A stretch of DNA of 64,000 nucleotides from Phaseolus vulgaris (lineage: Eukaryota; Streptophyta; Magnoliopsida; Fabales; Fabaceae): contig NC_023753.2 in the NCBI RefSeq assembly GCF_000499845.2, positions 7,462,791 to 7,526,790 on the forward strand, read 5' to 3'. Positions 49,161 through 61,450 of this stretch are shown here, one piece after another. Each line of letters opens with the position of its first letter. The first letter of the stretch is position 1. Both the position numbers and the translations under genes were made by a program. The notes beneath the pieces were generated by a model. The model did no database searches and was not told the DNA's origin. It worked only from the letters and a program-made list of their open reading frames with translations.

Positions 49161-49621
49161 AGTTGTACTTTTACAGGCTCGGATACTCTCTCTCTCTAAA
49201 ACTCTTTCTCTCTCCTCTGTCCCCTCCACCCCCTCTTTGGCGACGCCGCCGGAACCCGCATTCTTCGCCGGAATTTTTCATCTGGCGCCGAGAAACACCT
49301 TCTTCTCACCCTCCAACCGAACCGGGTTGCTCGAACCCGTTTTGTTTTCTCACCCGGTCCAAGTCTTTGCATGAGTTGAAAAGTTTGCGTCTTTGACTTG
49401 GAACTGCGAATGAGGCTAGTGGGATTTCGGGTTCTGTGAAAAGGAATAGATCCGCGAAGGTTTTTTGGCATTTTGAGTGGGAATAAGAAGTGGGTTTTTA
49501 TCTTCAGAGAGAGAAAGTGAAGAGAGAGAAAGCGAGAGGCTGAGGTCGAGGTTTATGATGTACGGAACTTTGTGCAGCGATCGTAGAGGGTGGTGGCGTT
49601 TCGGTGAATCTCTCACATGGA
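49160..49621 (+). promoter_or_regulatory. Likely 5' UTR of the PRAF gene with four upstream ORFs
   Basis: A CT-rich tract (49187-49216), then a GC-richer leader, precedes the start codon. Upstream ORFs: ATGAGTTGA at 49371-49379; ATG 49410 to TGA 49437-49439; ATG 49555 (second ATG 49558) to TAG 49636-49638, which overlaps the main start; and ATG 49617, only 5 bases before the main ATG and in another frame, which after splicing ends at TGA 50635-50637 in exon 2. The real transcription start is unknown, so how many are transcribed is inference. Confidence 0.55.
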
Positions 49622-52076
49622 ATGGCAGATCTTGTTAGCTACAGGAATGCCGACCGTGACATCGACCAAGTCAGTTGCTTGTTTAATATCACAGTTTTGT
49701 TTTTTTGAGTTAAATTTTGATGCTTGCTTTAAGTGTTTGGTAGAATTTTGGGAACTGTTTTTGTTGAAGGTTTTTTTTTTTGGGAATGTGATGATTGTGA
49801 TCAGGTGCGTGCGTGTGTGTGTATCTTTGTTGGAAGTGATTGGGAAATTTGTGGGAGGTGAGGGTATGGGAGTGAAGACATGGTGGGGGAATATATGTAT
49901 GGAGACTATTTTGTTATGGGGATGCTGGAATTGGGATGAGATTTTGATTAGAGACTTCATATTGTTATGGTTGTGAATTGAGTCTGTGATCCTTTTGAAG
50001 AGGTTAAATGGGGTTTGGTTGATTAGTGAATTGTTGCTTTATCAACTGCCATGGAATATGGGTGTCTTGAAGAGGAGAGATTAGGTATGCGTGTCTGTGT
50101 TTGAATTAACAGATGAGACGCCAGATATTGTGGCGGACTTGGTTTAGGTTGTTAGTACCAATAGGAGGCAAGTGCTAATAGGGTATATGTTTTAATGATG
50201 AAAGTTTGATTCAGCACCTTATGAAAATGTTTTGGATAGTTTGATATGGGATATCGAAGCTTGCGTCACTGTTGTTGTATTGGTTGTAGTAACTACATGG
50301 AATATGGCCAAATTAGTGATTGTCTAGTGAAATTGAGCATCCGATTAGTGCTGTTTGCTTGGACAATAATGATAGTGGTCCCAGATATATATGTGACCTG
50401 TACAATATTTTCAACCATCAATCTGGGTTAAAAATATTAAGAAGGCAGAGAGAGATGTTTCTTGGAGAAGCCTAATGTTGTAAATCATTGCTGGATATTT
50501 TATGAAACTTTCACAACATTTATGCTACAAGATGCCTTGATCATTGTTATTTCTCATTTCTCCACATAATTTGTATTTTTTATGTAAATTATTGTTTATA
50601 TGTTCAATCTTTTACTTTTTCATTCTGCAGGCATTGATTGCTTTGAAAAAGGGCGCTCAACTACTTAAATATGGTCGTAAGGGAAGGCCTAAGTTTTGTC
50701 CGTTTAGACTTTCCAATGTAAGTTAAATGAAATCCATCCTTTTCAGGAAAGTGTTAGTGAATTCTCTAATTTTCTTGCTTCATTAGCTTTCTGGATTGGA
50801 CTGTACTTAACTGTTTATATGCTCAATTCAAAATACTCTGTGAAAGATAGGGGCTTTGGCATGGTAGCTGATGCTATATGAAAAATATTGTATCGAAAGC
50901 CTATTAATTTGTACTTGTAATGCTTTTATCAGCACTGTTATTATGCAGTCAATCTATTTTTTTTTTGCCCTGCTTACTAGAAATGTTGTATTTGAAAATT
51001 TTGTTTACAATAACGTTCATTGATACATGTAGCTGCCCAACAACTTACAGTAAGTGTTGAACTAACGATATCAAATGTCAATGGGCCAAACAAGGCACTA
51101 TTCTTCTATTGGATTAGAGTCTGTCATACTGTGGTGTTTTGTGTTTCTATGTTAACTGGGGGTGACTATTTAGTTGTAATCTCTGACCAAGTATTACTAT
51201 GGGGCTTGCTCCTAATCTCTTCATGTCCATTTCTTTCCTTTCTTTTATTGGTACTACGAACTAACTGTGCTGGACTGCATCATAATTAGATGGTTCAATT
51301 TGAGGCCTTCTAGTATGTCATATAAAAAGGTTTGCTTGGCCAAAATCAATACTTTCCTGAATCCCGAGAATTCTTTGGTTCATTCTCAGAGGAAGGTTGC
51401 AGGTCATTATTATTAATTTTCAATACTATTTCTATGTCCACAATTTGGTAATTTAGCACAGGCCTTTTGGTTTGTAAAGCAATGAGGTCAAGAGTTTATG
51501 TGGTCCAATGGCAGTTTGTTGGTTTTTGTTGCCACATTCTGGGTTTGGTATAACCAGTTGAGGTGATCAGTAGTTAAACTGGACGTGAATAAAACCTCAA
51601 TTTTTTTGTTTGATTTGGATCAGATTTACTGACTCTATGCTCAAGTGGTATCATTCCTCACTCTGGTGCTAACTACCAACTAATAGTGATTTTGTAGCTT
51701 TAATTTTGGACATATGTTTCTTATCTGATGCATGCTATTACAGTCGTATTCATGATTGTTGATAAGAATATTTTGTGTTGCTTCCTTGGCTGTAATTTGT
51801 AGAGTATAAACTTAACAGATGTGTATATAGTAGGCTTGGTTTTGACACTAATTTGAGTTATTTCTAATTCTACTCATTCAAATATCTGAAAACCACAGGA
51901 TGAATTGACTTTAATCTGGATATCAAGCAGTGGAGAAAAAAATCTGAAACTATCTTCTGTCTCAAGAATTATTCCTGGACAAAGAACTGTGAGATTTCTA
52001 CAGTACTGTTTTATGTCATACTGACGATGACGCCTTAGCATCCTTTTCTATTAACTCAGTGATATCCCAGAAGAAA

Positions 52077-52122
<46 letters not shown>

Positions 52123-55100
52123 CTCCTCTTCTATACAATTAATTTGCCTTCTCTTCTTCTGTCAGGCTGTTTTCCAAAGATATCTGTGTCCTGAGAAGGA
52201 TTATCTTTCTTTTTCACTTATTTATAACAACGGGAAGCGATCCCTTGATCTGGTTGGTGATGAATTCTGAAGTTCCTTGGATGACTACAACATGGTTTTG
52301 TTTCTATTTTCTGCATTTATCATTGTTATAAAATGTTTTATGTTGTGTTTCAGATTTGCAAGAATAAAGTTGAGACTGAAGTGTGGATTTCTGGTCTCAA
52401 GGCACTGATATCTTCTGGTCAAGGTGGGCGTTCCAAAATTGATGGATGGAGTGATGGAGGCCTCTATCTTGATGTAAAAACCTAATTGTTGTCTTTGTAA
52501 TTGTCATGTTTCTTGTACTTTGACATAGACTGAGAAAGATAATATAGATCACAGATCTTACTCTTGATCCAGTAATGGTGTGTTCATCATTTTCATTGAA
52601 ATAAATATTTTGGATGATTTATGATAAGGGGAACTCATTGGTTTTCTGCTTCATTAAAAGAGTATAATTGTTTCCTCTGAGCAAGGTTAATCTTGATTTT
52701 ATGGATTAGCTCTTACCCTGGAAACATTATTCTGCAGTTTTCTGAAACAAAGTGCTATTCGCCCTTGCTCTTCTTTGGACACAATTTAGGATTTGTTGAT
52801 TATGGTATTTGGGAATTATGGACTGAAATATAGGTTTTCCAAAATGCCTCTATTTTTCCTCATACATTACTATTATTATACTGTATAATAGCTTCATTGG
52901 TAAAATACATGGACAACTTTGTATAATTCTTTCTGGCTCAATTATTTTCAGGACAGTAGAGACTTGACATCAAATAGTCCTAGTGAAAGTTCAGTGAGTG
53001 CTTCACGAGACATCAGTTCTCCTGACATTTCTGTTAGTCTGGCAAATACTTCCCCACAATCCTTTCACTCTGAAAATACTGTAAATTTTGAAAGATCACA
53101 TGCACCATCAAACCCATCAAATATGCAAGTGAAAGGATCTAGTTCAGATGTTTTTCGTGTTAGTGTCTCAAGTGCCCCCAGCACATCTAGTCATGGGTCT
53201 GCACCTGACGATTATGATGCTCTTGGGGATGTATACATATGGGGAGAGGTTATCTGTGAGAATGTTGTGAAAGTTGGCGCTGATAAAAGTGCTAGTTATT
53301 TCAGCCCAAGGACGGATGTTTTACTCCCCAGGCCACTGGAGTCGAATGTGGTTTTAGATGTGCTTCAAATATCATGTGGTGTTAAGCATGCCGCTTTAGT
53401 CACAAGGCAGGGTGAACTTTTCACATGGGGTGAAGAATCTGGAGGACGCCTTGGCCATGGTGTTGGGAAGAATGTGATTCAACCTCGCCTAGTTGAAGCA
53501 ATGACTTCTGCAACTGTTGATTTTGTTGCCTGTGGGGAGTTCCATACCTGTGCTGTTACGATGTTTGGGGAACTATATACATGGGGTGATGGTACTCATA
53601 ATGCTGGGCTTCTTGGCCATGGAACTGATGTTAGTCATTGGATACCAAAGAGAATTGCAGGTCCACTAGAGGGGCTTCAAGTTGCTTTAGTCACCTGTGG
53701 TCCATGGCACACAGCCTTGATAACTTCAACTGGTCAGCTCTTTACATTTGGGGATGGAACATTTGGTGTCCTCGGCCATGGAGATAGGGAAAATGTATCG
53801 TATCCAAGAGAAGTAGAATCCTTGTCTGGGTTGAGGACAATAGCTGTTGCATGTGGAGTGTGGCATACTGCAGCTGTTGTAGAGGTTATTGTGACTCAAT
53901 CAAGTGCTAGTGTATCGTCAGGTAAATTGTTTACATGGGGTGATGGAGATAAAAATCGTCTTGGACATGGAGACAAGGATGCTCGACTTGAACCAACTTG
54001 TGTACCTTCACTTATCGATTACAATTTTCATAGAATTGCTTGTGGGCACAGTTTGACAGTAGGGCTGACAACGTCTGGTCAAGTTTTTACAATGGGAAGC
54101 ACGGTTTATGGTCAGCTTGGGAATCCCCAGTCTGATGGAAAGCTGCCATGTTTGGTTGAAGACAAGCTTGCAGGAGAACCTGTTGAAGAAATTGCATGTG
54201 GCGCTTATCATGTTGCTGTTTTAACATGCAAAAATGAGGTTTACACTTGGGGGAAGGGTGCAAATGGGAGATTGGGTCATGGAGATGTTGAAGATCGAAA
54301 AACACCAACTTTGGTTGACGCCTTGAAAGATAGACATGTGAAATATATTGCATGTGGTTCAAACTACTCTGCAGCAATATGCCTTCATAAGTGGGTATCC
54401 GGTGCTGAGCAGTCTCAGTGCTCTGCTTGTAGACAGGCATTTGGGTTCACTAGAAAGAGGCACAACTGTTATAATTGTGGACTAGTGCACTGTCATTCAT
54501 GTAGTTCTAGGAAAGCATCAAGAGCTGCACTGGCTCCAAATCCTGGAAAGCCTTATCGTGTATGTGATTCTTGTTTCGTAAAATTGAACAAGGTTGCAGA
54601 ATCAGGCAATAATAATCGGAGGAATGCTCTACCTCGTTTGTCAGGTGAAAACAAGGACAGATTGGAGAAGGCTGACCTAAGATTGACCAAGACAGCTGTC
54701 TCTTCTAATATGGATTTGATAAAGCAGCTTGATAGTAAGGCAGCCAAACAGGGGAAGAAGGCTGATACATTCTCTCTGGTTCGCACCTCACAACCACAAT
54801 CTTTGCTACAGCTTAAAGATGTTGTCTTGTCTACAGCTATTGATTTGAAGCGAACTGCTCCTAGACCTGTTCTGACACAATCTGGAGTGAGTTCCAGGTC
54901 TGTGTCTCCATTCTCTAGAAGACCAAGCCCCCCTCGTTCAGCCACACCTATTCCAACAACATCCGGGCTTTCCTTCACAAAAAGTATTGCCGATAGTTTG
55001 AAGAAAACAAATGAGCTTTTAAATCAGGAAGTATTGAAGTTACGTGCTCAGGTATATTATTCTTCCCCCATTTTTGTCATGTCAATCAAATTGAAGTTAG

Positions 55101-56423
55101 CTGCTTTAATAGCATAGATTTTCTCCTTTTTAAATTTTCTTCCCTGATACTGATTTTGATGCTTTATGCTTATATTTACTTGTTATGGAATCTAACATAA
55201 TTTTTGTTAGGTTGAGACCCTGAGACAGAGATGTGAAATGCAAGAATTAGAGCTTCAAAGGTCATCAAAAAAGACTCAGGAGGCTATGGCTCTGGCTGCT
55301 GAGGAATCTGCCAAATCTAAGGCTGCAAAAGAAGTTATAAAGTCACTTACAGCACAGGTTAATTTTGGGTTAATTTACTTTTCTTGGAGGTATTACTGTT
55401 CTACACTTATGCTTATCAACCTGCCACATTGTTTCACTTTCAGCTCAAAGATCTGGCTGAGAGGCTTCCTCCTGGCGCTTATGATGCTGAGAGCATCAGA
55501 CCAGCTTACCTGCCAAACGGTCTGGAGCCAAATGGGATTCATTATCCAGACATAAATGGTGAGCGTCACACCAGGGCTGAGTCAATCAGTGGCTCTAGTT
55601 TGGCTTCCATTGGACTTGAATCATCCCTGATGAGCAGAACCGAAGGCATTTTGACTGGAAGCTATGGAGCTAATATTTACCAGCAAAACCGGGGATCTGT
55701 AACCTCTAATGGGACAGATGATTACCCGGATGTTAAATTGCCAAATGGCAGCAGCGTGATTCAGACAGGTGGTAGTACTGTGTCTGATACTGTTGATGGT
55801 AGGGATTCTGGAAATTTTCAAGATGATGAGAGTGGTTTGAGATCAAGGAATGCCATGATACCTGCTAATAGTAGTCAAGTTGAGGCAGAATGGATTGAAC
55901 AATATGAACCTGGTGTCTATATAACACTCGTCGCCCTGCGTGATGGAACAAGAGATCTGAAACGAGTGCGGTTCAGGTAATAGAAACAGTTCTCCTTATT
56001 TACTGGATATGTTTATATGGTTCTACAAATATATATGACTTCCAAGTGTAGACAGCCTCCAATAGTAGTATACCAGTGATAATTTTCAATATGGTGCTTG
56101 GGATTTAAAGACTTGTAAATAATTCTGTTTTTGGTGCCAACTCTGCATGTGAATATCTTTAACTAGGTCAAGATATTGGTTAGGCTGATTTCTAAACACA
56201 TGATTGTTGTTGGTTTAAACTAGGAAGTCTTAGTTAACTTGCATGTCTAACATGTTTGGTGGTGAATGTGTGCAGCCGGCGAAGATTTGGAGAGCACCAA
56301 GCTGAGACTTGGTGGTCGGAGAACCGCGATAGAGTATACGAAAGGTACAATGTTCGAAGCACCGACAAGTCTTCCGGCCAAGCTGCACGTAGGGCAGATG
56401 GTGCTGGTTCACCTGTTTTATAA
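49622..56423 (+). CDS. PH-RCC1-FYVE-BRX domain protein (PRAF family)
   Basis: Nine coding exons: 49622-49669, 50631-50717, 51899-51988, 52166-52252, 52354-52473, 52952-55051, 55211-55357, 55444-55976, 56276-56423. They total 3360 nt (1119 residues plus stop) with all phases closing, the usual family size. The start [16 protein letters not shown] matches plant PRAF N-termini. A PH domain (about 16-140) is split over five small exons. About seven RCC1 blades (about 237-623, repeated TWG/LGHG words) form a propeller. The FYVE finger (about 634-689) has CSACRQAF and [10 protein letters not shown]; the canonical RHHCR is altered, as in other plant members, which suggests different lipid preference. 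A coiled coil lies at about 818-890. A C-terminal BRX domain follows ([38 protein letters not shown]). Family knowledge: phosphoinositide binding, Rab/Rop-GEF-like or polarity functions at membranes. No defect is visible. Confidence 0.96.
52081..52114. repeat. (AT)n microsatellite in PRAF intron 3
   Basis: About 34 bases of alternating T/A between exons 3 and 4, about 50 bases before the acceptor of exon 4, and so near the likely branch-point region. Confidence 0.9.
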
Positions 56424-56915
56424 TCATAGGGAAGTAGATGGAGGGAAGTTCTCCATTAACACTTTTTGTTGCAGTGAGCTTTGTAGGAATCAAATATCAA
56501 TATGAAGGAACCAGGCATACCTTTTGAGTTTTATTGTCTATCCTTTTTCTCTTCAAATATTTTTGTTCCCTCACCTTTTTTTCTCTCTCAAGTGAAATGT
56601 CTTCCATTTTATTTGGGCAAGTGCCCTTTACATATCAGTTGTATTGTAGTGTATATAAAATCATCAGTTGAGATAACCTTCCTATTTTCTTGGTTTTTTT
56701 CTCCCCGTTGCACCTTTTTTCTTACCTCAATATGTATACCTCAGAATAAAATGTATGCGTGGTGATTTTGTTGTAAATTATTATTTAATTATTACTACAG
56801 GGAGTACATTTTGTACTCTTAGTTGTTAAAGAAAAAGGTTTCTTGGTTATGAAAACACACCTTTGATGTTGCTATCACTACCAAGATAACACATAAGTGT
56901 TGTTGTGTTAAGGTT
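56424..56915. other. 3' UTR and downstream flank of the PRAF gene
   Basis: T-rich, less AT-biased sequence with AATAAA-like words (AGAATAAAAT at about 56743-56752), consistent with a plant 3' UTR and poly(A) region. Short ORFs here are not supported. Confidence 0.55.
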
Positions 56916-57311
56916 TATGTAGCATATATACGGACATTGGTGGGATAGGTATAATTTCTCAAATGTAGGATATTAGGATATGAAGACAGAGATCTATATA
57001 TTATATAATTATGAATTATATAAATTGACAATAGAGATTTAAGTACATTAAGTATGTTTTAGTTTTTTTCTAAGTGGTTGGTTCGAAAAGATTTGTTTCT
57101 TATTTTTATAATCATAATAAAAATTTATACTATAAGTTTTAGTTTTTAAAAAATTAATGAATTTTTCTTTTTTAAATTTGTGTTAGACTCATACTAAAAT
57201 TGTTAAAAATCAAATAAATATTTTTTGAATTGGGCACTCCTACGAGTGTTGTGTCTGATACGTGTGTTTGACACAAACACGTCATTTAAGATGAGTGTCC
57301 AAACTTCATAG
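56916..57311. mobile_element. 0.4-kb dispersed element, copy 2
   Basis: Collinear with 20353-20778 in the same orientation, sharing GATCTATATATTATATAATT and TTTTTATAATCATAATA. Start TATGTAGCATATATACGGAC and end GTGTCCAAACTTCATAG are weakly inverted relative to each other. It lies about 500 bases beyond the PRAF stop codon. Confidence 0.6.
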
Positions 57312-58433
57312 GTTAGGGTACGAAATCAATGGAACTAAATTGTAGATTAACTCTTCCCTTGAACCAGTCTAAAATAAAATTTTATCCCTTTTTACTTTTG
57401 ATAATGTTGCTTTTATAGATAATTTAGGGCTTGAATGAAATCTGGAAAATTCACGTAAATTGGTAATAATTTGGTGAATTGGTAATAATTTGGAGGTTAG
57501 TTGAGTTTTTTAAAATCTCGGTATTAGTGATAATTATTCTACGAATATAGCTACGGATTTTTTCTGCACATATACATACTCATGGGTCTCCCCTAAATTC
57601 CTGCACAATTATATTATAATTTTTTAAAATTTGTTAACTCAATTTATTTCATAAAAGAGTAACATTAAGCATATTTCTAATAATTATAAAATATTAAATA
57701 TAAGTTTAATTTTCCTACTCTAATCATTTTTAAAAAAATATGAATTTATTTACAGGCTCGCCACCTTTCTAATAAAAAAGCCTGCAATTATTATATATCA
57801 TCCAGTGCCATAAGTGAACGTGAAGTTGTGACTTTTACAGAGTTTCTTTAAAAGGAAAAAACCCCAAACAAAAAACAATAGTCACTTGGTGCTAGAAAAG
57901 ATATAGTAATGAGTGTGAAATCTTTCTCTGATAACTAATACAATTTCTTAATTCATCCTTCATAGCGATATGAAATCTTTGGAGAATCATATATAGTTTG
58001 TCTCCTCTGCTTGGAACATTGCCTTACTAACTACACCTCTTAGCTCTCCATTAGAGGACATAATCCATAGAGAATAAAATAAGTTACCTTCATTCATGAG
58101 GTAGAAGACATGAACAACACAACAAACCTTTTCTGCAAAGGTACACATTTCTAGTTTAATATTATCATGCATTCTTGTCATTCTTTTGCATAAGATTCAG
58201 AAAAGAGGTCATTGTAATGAACAAGAGACACCTTTATGAATCATGAATGAAGTCAACTTTTTAGTTCAATGGCGGTCAATAAGATTCTTGACTTTATTGG
58301 TTTCATGGTTAGGTGCATGGTGGATTCGAATAAATAGATAGGGAATTCAATGAAGTATCTGAAAATATTAAACACACCATAATAAAACAATTTGCAATCT
58401 TCATCTTTAAAGTAATATTTTATTTTATCACTT
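57312..58433. other. Intergenic, no gene seen
   Basis: A minus ORF at 57987-58181 has no recognisable domain. Otherwise AT-rich. Confidence 0.45.
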
Positions 58434-58552
58434 TATTACGAAGTGCACTTTAGCTTAACTCAATTTCATAAAATCAGTTCATGGAGTAAGGTTTGCACCT
58501 ACTTACATACAATGAAATATTTTTATATCTAGTCGATCTGACATCTTCAACA
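58434..58552 (-). mobile_element. Solo LTR of the TRIM family with 5-bp target duplication
   Basis: 119 bases aligning end to end with the TRIM LTR at 38382-38502. On the minus strand it begins TGTTGAAGATGTCAGATCGA and ends TTCGTAATA. It is flanked by CACTT at 58429-58433 and CACTT at 58553-58557, a perfect 5-bp target-site duplication. No interior or primer site remains, so this is a solo LTR formed by LTR-LTR recombination. Confidence 0.85.
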
Positions 58553-58786
58553 CACTTTTTTTTTTTTGAAAAGTAGATTATTTTTTAAAAGTACAATTAA
58601 GTATCTTTGAACTGAGCCATAGTTGTAATTAATACAATAAATATTAAGGTTTTCATATGTATAATATTCAAAGGGAGAAACTGGAAACATATTTATTCAT
58701 ATGTTATTTAATTTATTTACTATATAATGTAAAATTTCAACTCACATTTAAATACGTAAAAAAAATCTCAATTTAGTTATATATAC

Positions 58787-58826
<40 letters not shown>

Positions 58827-61035
58827 GGTACAGAACATTAAAAACACTGACAATGAAACTAGTTCTTACATGAAATCACCACTTTCACTTTTGACTGCAA
58901 GGTACTACACTGAGAAAGAAACCAAGCTTTTGTTTCACCAAAACAATTGAAGTATGAGTCGTTTAGTTCTCTTAATTAATTACACAAGGAATGTTAAAAG
59001 TTTTAATTTCTAGACATTAATAAGTTTGATATAGTTTTTATATTTTTTCTTTAAAAAAAATAAGTTGTGCATTGAAAATATAAAACAATTTTAAAATATA
59101 TAACTAATAACGAATTACATATATATGATAAGTTTGTTTATATTTATAAGAATTATTTTTAAAATTATATCAATAATAATTTTTCGATTGGCTTACAAAC
59201 TAAACAAAATTATACGCAACGTAATAACTAAACTCTTATTTTAAAATAAAAGTGCAATTTACTTCGAGACATTATATTAGGCAATGTTTGACCAGTTTTA
59301 TTTTGAACTTCCCATTAGAATAAGTCAGGTCAAGTAACCTTTTAAGAAAACGATATTTAAAAAAAAAAATATAAAATCCTAGTAAAAGTAAAAGTTAGTT
59401 TTAATATCTTTCGACTTTTTTCTCATTTAAAAAATGTCAATATTAAAAAATTTTAACATGAACCTAAAAATAACTTTTAAGGCACATTTATTAAATTATT
59501 ATACTTTCTTAATTTAGTAATTCTTTGATAGATTTTTATTTTTTTTTTACTTGCAGTTTCAATTTCGATTTTTAACTTACGCTAACAAAGTTTAGAAAAC
59601 ATATTGATATCATTGTAACACTGTTTAAATTGCTCAGACAATTTTTTTTCTTGGATACTGAAAGGTTCATTTTAAAAAATATATTTTTTCACTTATGTTT
59701 GAGTTTGGTATTTAAATAACCAGAAGATAGTTAAAGAATTTTGCTTAAAGTGGTGAAGAAAAAGTGGAAACAAATTCCTTATGAAGACAAAGTTTCAAAA
59801 TTTGAGTAGCCATCCTTATTAATGGCTCTCACATGGCTTCAAAGCTAGGTCTGAAATCATGATATGATGATTTGACATGATTTGAAACAGTTTACCCACC
59901 CTACACAATTAACATTTTATGGGACTAATTAACATTAGTTTTACCATGTTGTATATTTTGTTTTGTCCTATATAGTTGCAATTGAGACTTGTTGACGTTA
60001 TCCACACCAACTTAGACATAATTACATTCATTCTGTAGACATAATCATTGCACAATTTTTCCAAGCTCCTAAAACTTTCAGTGCACAAGATTACGAAACT
60101 TTTAACAAATAAACTTTGCAATTATAAATAAAATAAAACTTTAAGTGATCCTTGATTATCTTGAAATTATCAAAAATGGCACAAATCACACGTTGGATTT
60201 TGAAGCAGTGTAGTGGAGGATGGCTAAGAAATGCAGTCCTCGTACGAGCATTTATTAGCTACTAACTAAACCAAATGAAAACGCTAAAAATGGACGATTC
60301 TCACGTCATTTCCCGAAAGTTTATGAGAATGTGTGGTCACTCATAGCTACAGTAATTATGAGTTTTGCACGCATTGAAACATTCAAAGAAAGAATTTCTA
60401 AGTTTAGAAGAACAGAAACATGCCACAGGAATCAACGATGCAACTTCTTTTCTAAATCTAACATACATGATACATGTCGACAGTATCCATTCATTGAATC
60501 CTTCGAAAACAATATTCATTGAAAGTTCCACTTTTCTTTCTCCCAGAGGAAGAATAATGCCAGCTTGCATGCGTTTTTACCAAACCAAAAGCTTACTTGA
60601 AAGAAACAGAAGCACAGAAGTAGATACACATCAACTTTGCGAGGTGTGTCAACAAGTAGATACACATCAACTTTCAGAGTTTTGCCACCTTTTTTCTCTT
60701 TGCTTCCAAGTACAAGCCAAACCATAAAACATTTCTTGCTTTGAACCCTCAAGGGATCTACTCTATCACAAGGTATACGAAACTAGCTAAGCTTGCCCAG
60801 ATATACATACATATTCACCTGATATGAAGATGATAATAATCTACATATACACTTTTAACAGTTCGTTTTGAAACTGTTTTGTCCCTTGAAAATGATCTAA
60901 AAAATAGTAACCACAAAGAGGGAAGTAAACCAAAAAAGGTAAAGGCAAAATACAAATAATTAAGGCATCATATACATTACCCTTAAACTTTCTTGACAAG
61001 ATGGTGAAGAAGGAATACATAAGATACATATTCCT
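58553..61035. other. Intergenic region, no supported gene
   Basis: (AT)n at about 58793-58822. 59900-60750 is less AT-rich and holds several overlapping short ORFs without domains. A 36-base tandem duplication (AAGTAGATACACATCAACTT twice) occurs at about 60617-60673. 60840-61035 probably includes the 3' UTR of the minus-strand peptide gene. Confidence 0.45.
58793..58822. repeat. (AT)n microsatellite
   Basis: Alternating AT preceded by ATATACATATACAT. Confidence 0.9.
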
Positions 61036-61272
61036 CTATGGTTTCCCCGTTGAGCTTTGTAATCCAATGCCGTTGTGCTTCCTAGAAGGCCCCGAGGGTG
61101 GGATTGGCATTGCTTTGGGCAAGAAACCGAAGAAGTTTGGAGGCAAAGCCTCACCCTTTGGCTGCACTTTGAAAACTTGATGAGTGTATCTAGAGCCATA
61201 ACTATGGCCAACAAAATATATAACCAAAAGCATGAGCATGACTAGGACCAAGTTGAGATATCTTGTATCCAT
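61036..61272 (-). CDS. IDA-like (IDL) secreted peptide precursor
   Basis: 78-residue intronless precursor. An N-terminal hydrophobic segment (about residues 7-22, LVLVMLMLLVIYFVG) is a secretory signal peptide. A variable, basic middle follows. The conserved EPIP region has FGFLPKAMPIPP around residues 48-59, and the 12-residue core PIPPSGPSRKHN is at 56-67. That core is the hallmark of INFLORESCENCE DEFICIENT IN ABSCISSION and IDA-LIKE peptides, including the hydroxylatable Pro in PPSGP and the C-terminal HN. An 11-residue tail follows the core. Family role: after secretion and subtilase processing the peptide is perceived by HAESA/HSL receptor kinases with SERK co-receptors, driving cell separation (organ abscission, lateral-root emergence) or stress responses. 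Length and intronless structure fit the family. Which IDL member it is cannot be decided here. Confidence 0.93.
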   Translation of the reverse strand: MDTRYLNLVLVMLMLLVIYFVGHSYGSRYTHQVFKVQPKGEALPPNFFGFLPKAMPIPPSGPSRKHNGIGLQSSTGKP

Positions 61273-61450
61273 TAAGGAGTTTAATTCCTTTATGGCAAGA
61301 GAATCTCAGAAAGGAAAGAGAGAAAGAGAGAGAGAGAGGGGGGTGTTAAGTCGTTGATGGGTGGGAAATGTTGAAACAGAAAGGGGAGGATAATGAATGG
61401 AGGGGATGAAATGCTATAAGATGGTTTGAGTTTCACACATTCTTAATAAA
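61273..61450 (-). promoter_or_regulatory. Leader and core promoter of the IDA-like gene
   Basis: On the coding strand a (CT)n-rich leader (complement of the GA tract at 61317-61340) precedes the ATG. A weak TATA-like CTTATAGC lies at 61420-61413. CT-rich leaders are common in plant promoters (Y-patch/GAGA type). The assignment of the start region is inference. Confidence 0.4.

Noticed and set aside
49196..49471. Minus-strand ORF in the PRAF leader
   Set aside because: GC-rich leader opposite the real transcript; no recognisable domain.
49617..49976. 119-codon plus ORF starting 5 bases before the PRAF start
   Set aside because: It only runs on by reading into intron 1; after splicing it ends in exon 2. 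Kept as a uORF, not a gene.
57987..58181. 64-codon minus ORF
   Set aside because: No recognisable domain or context; short enough to occur by chance.
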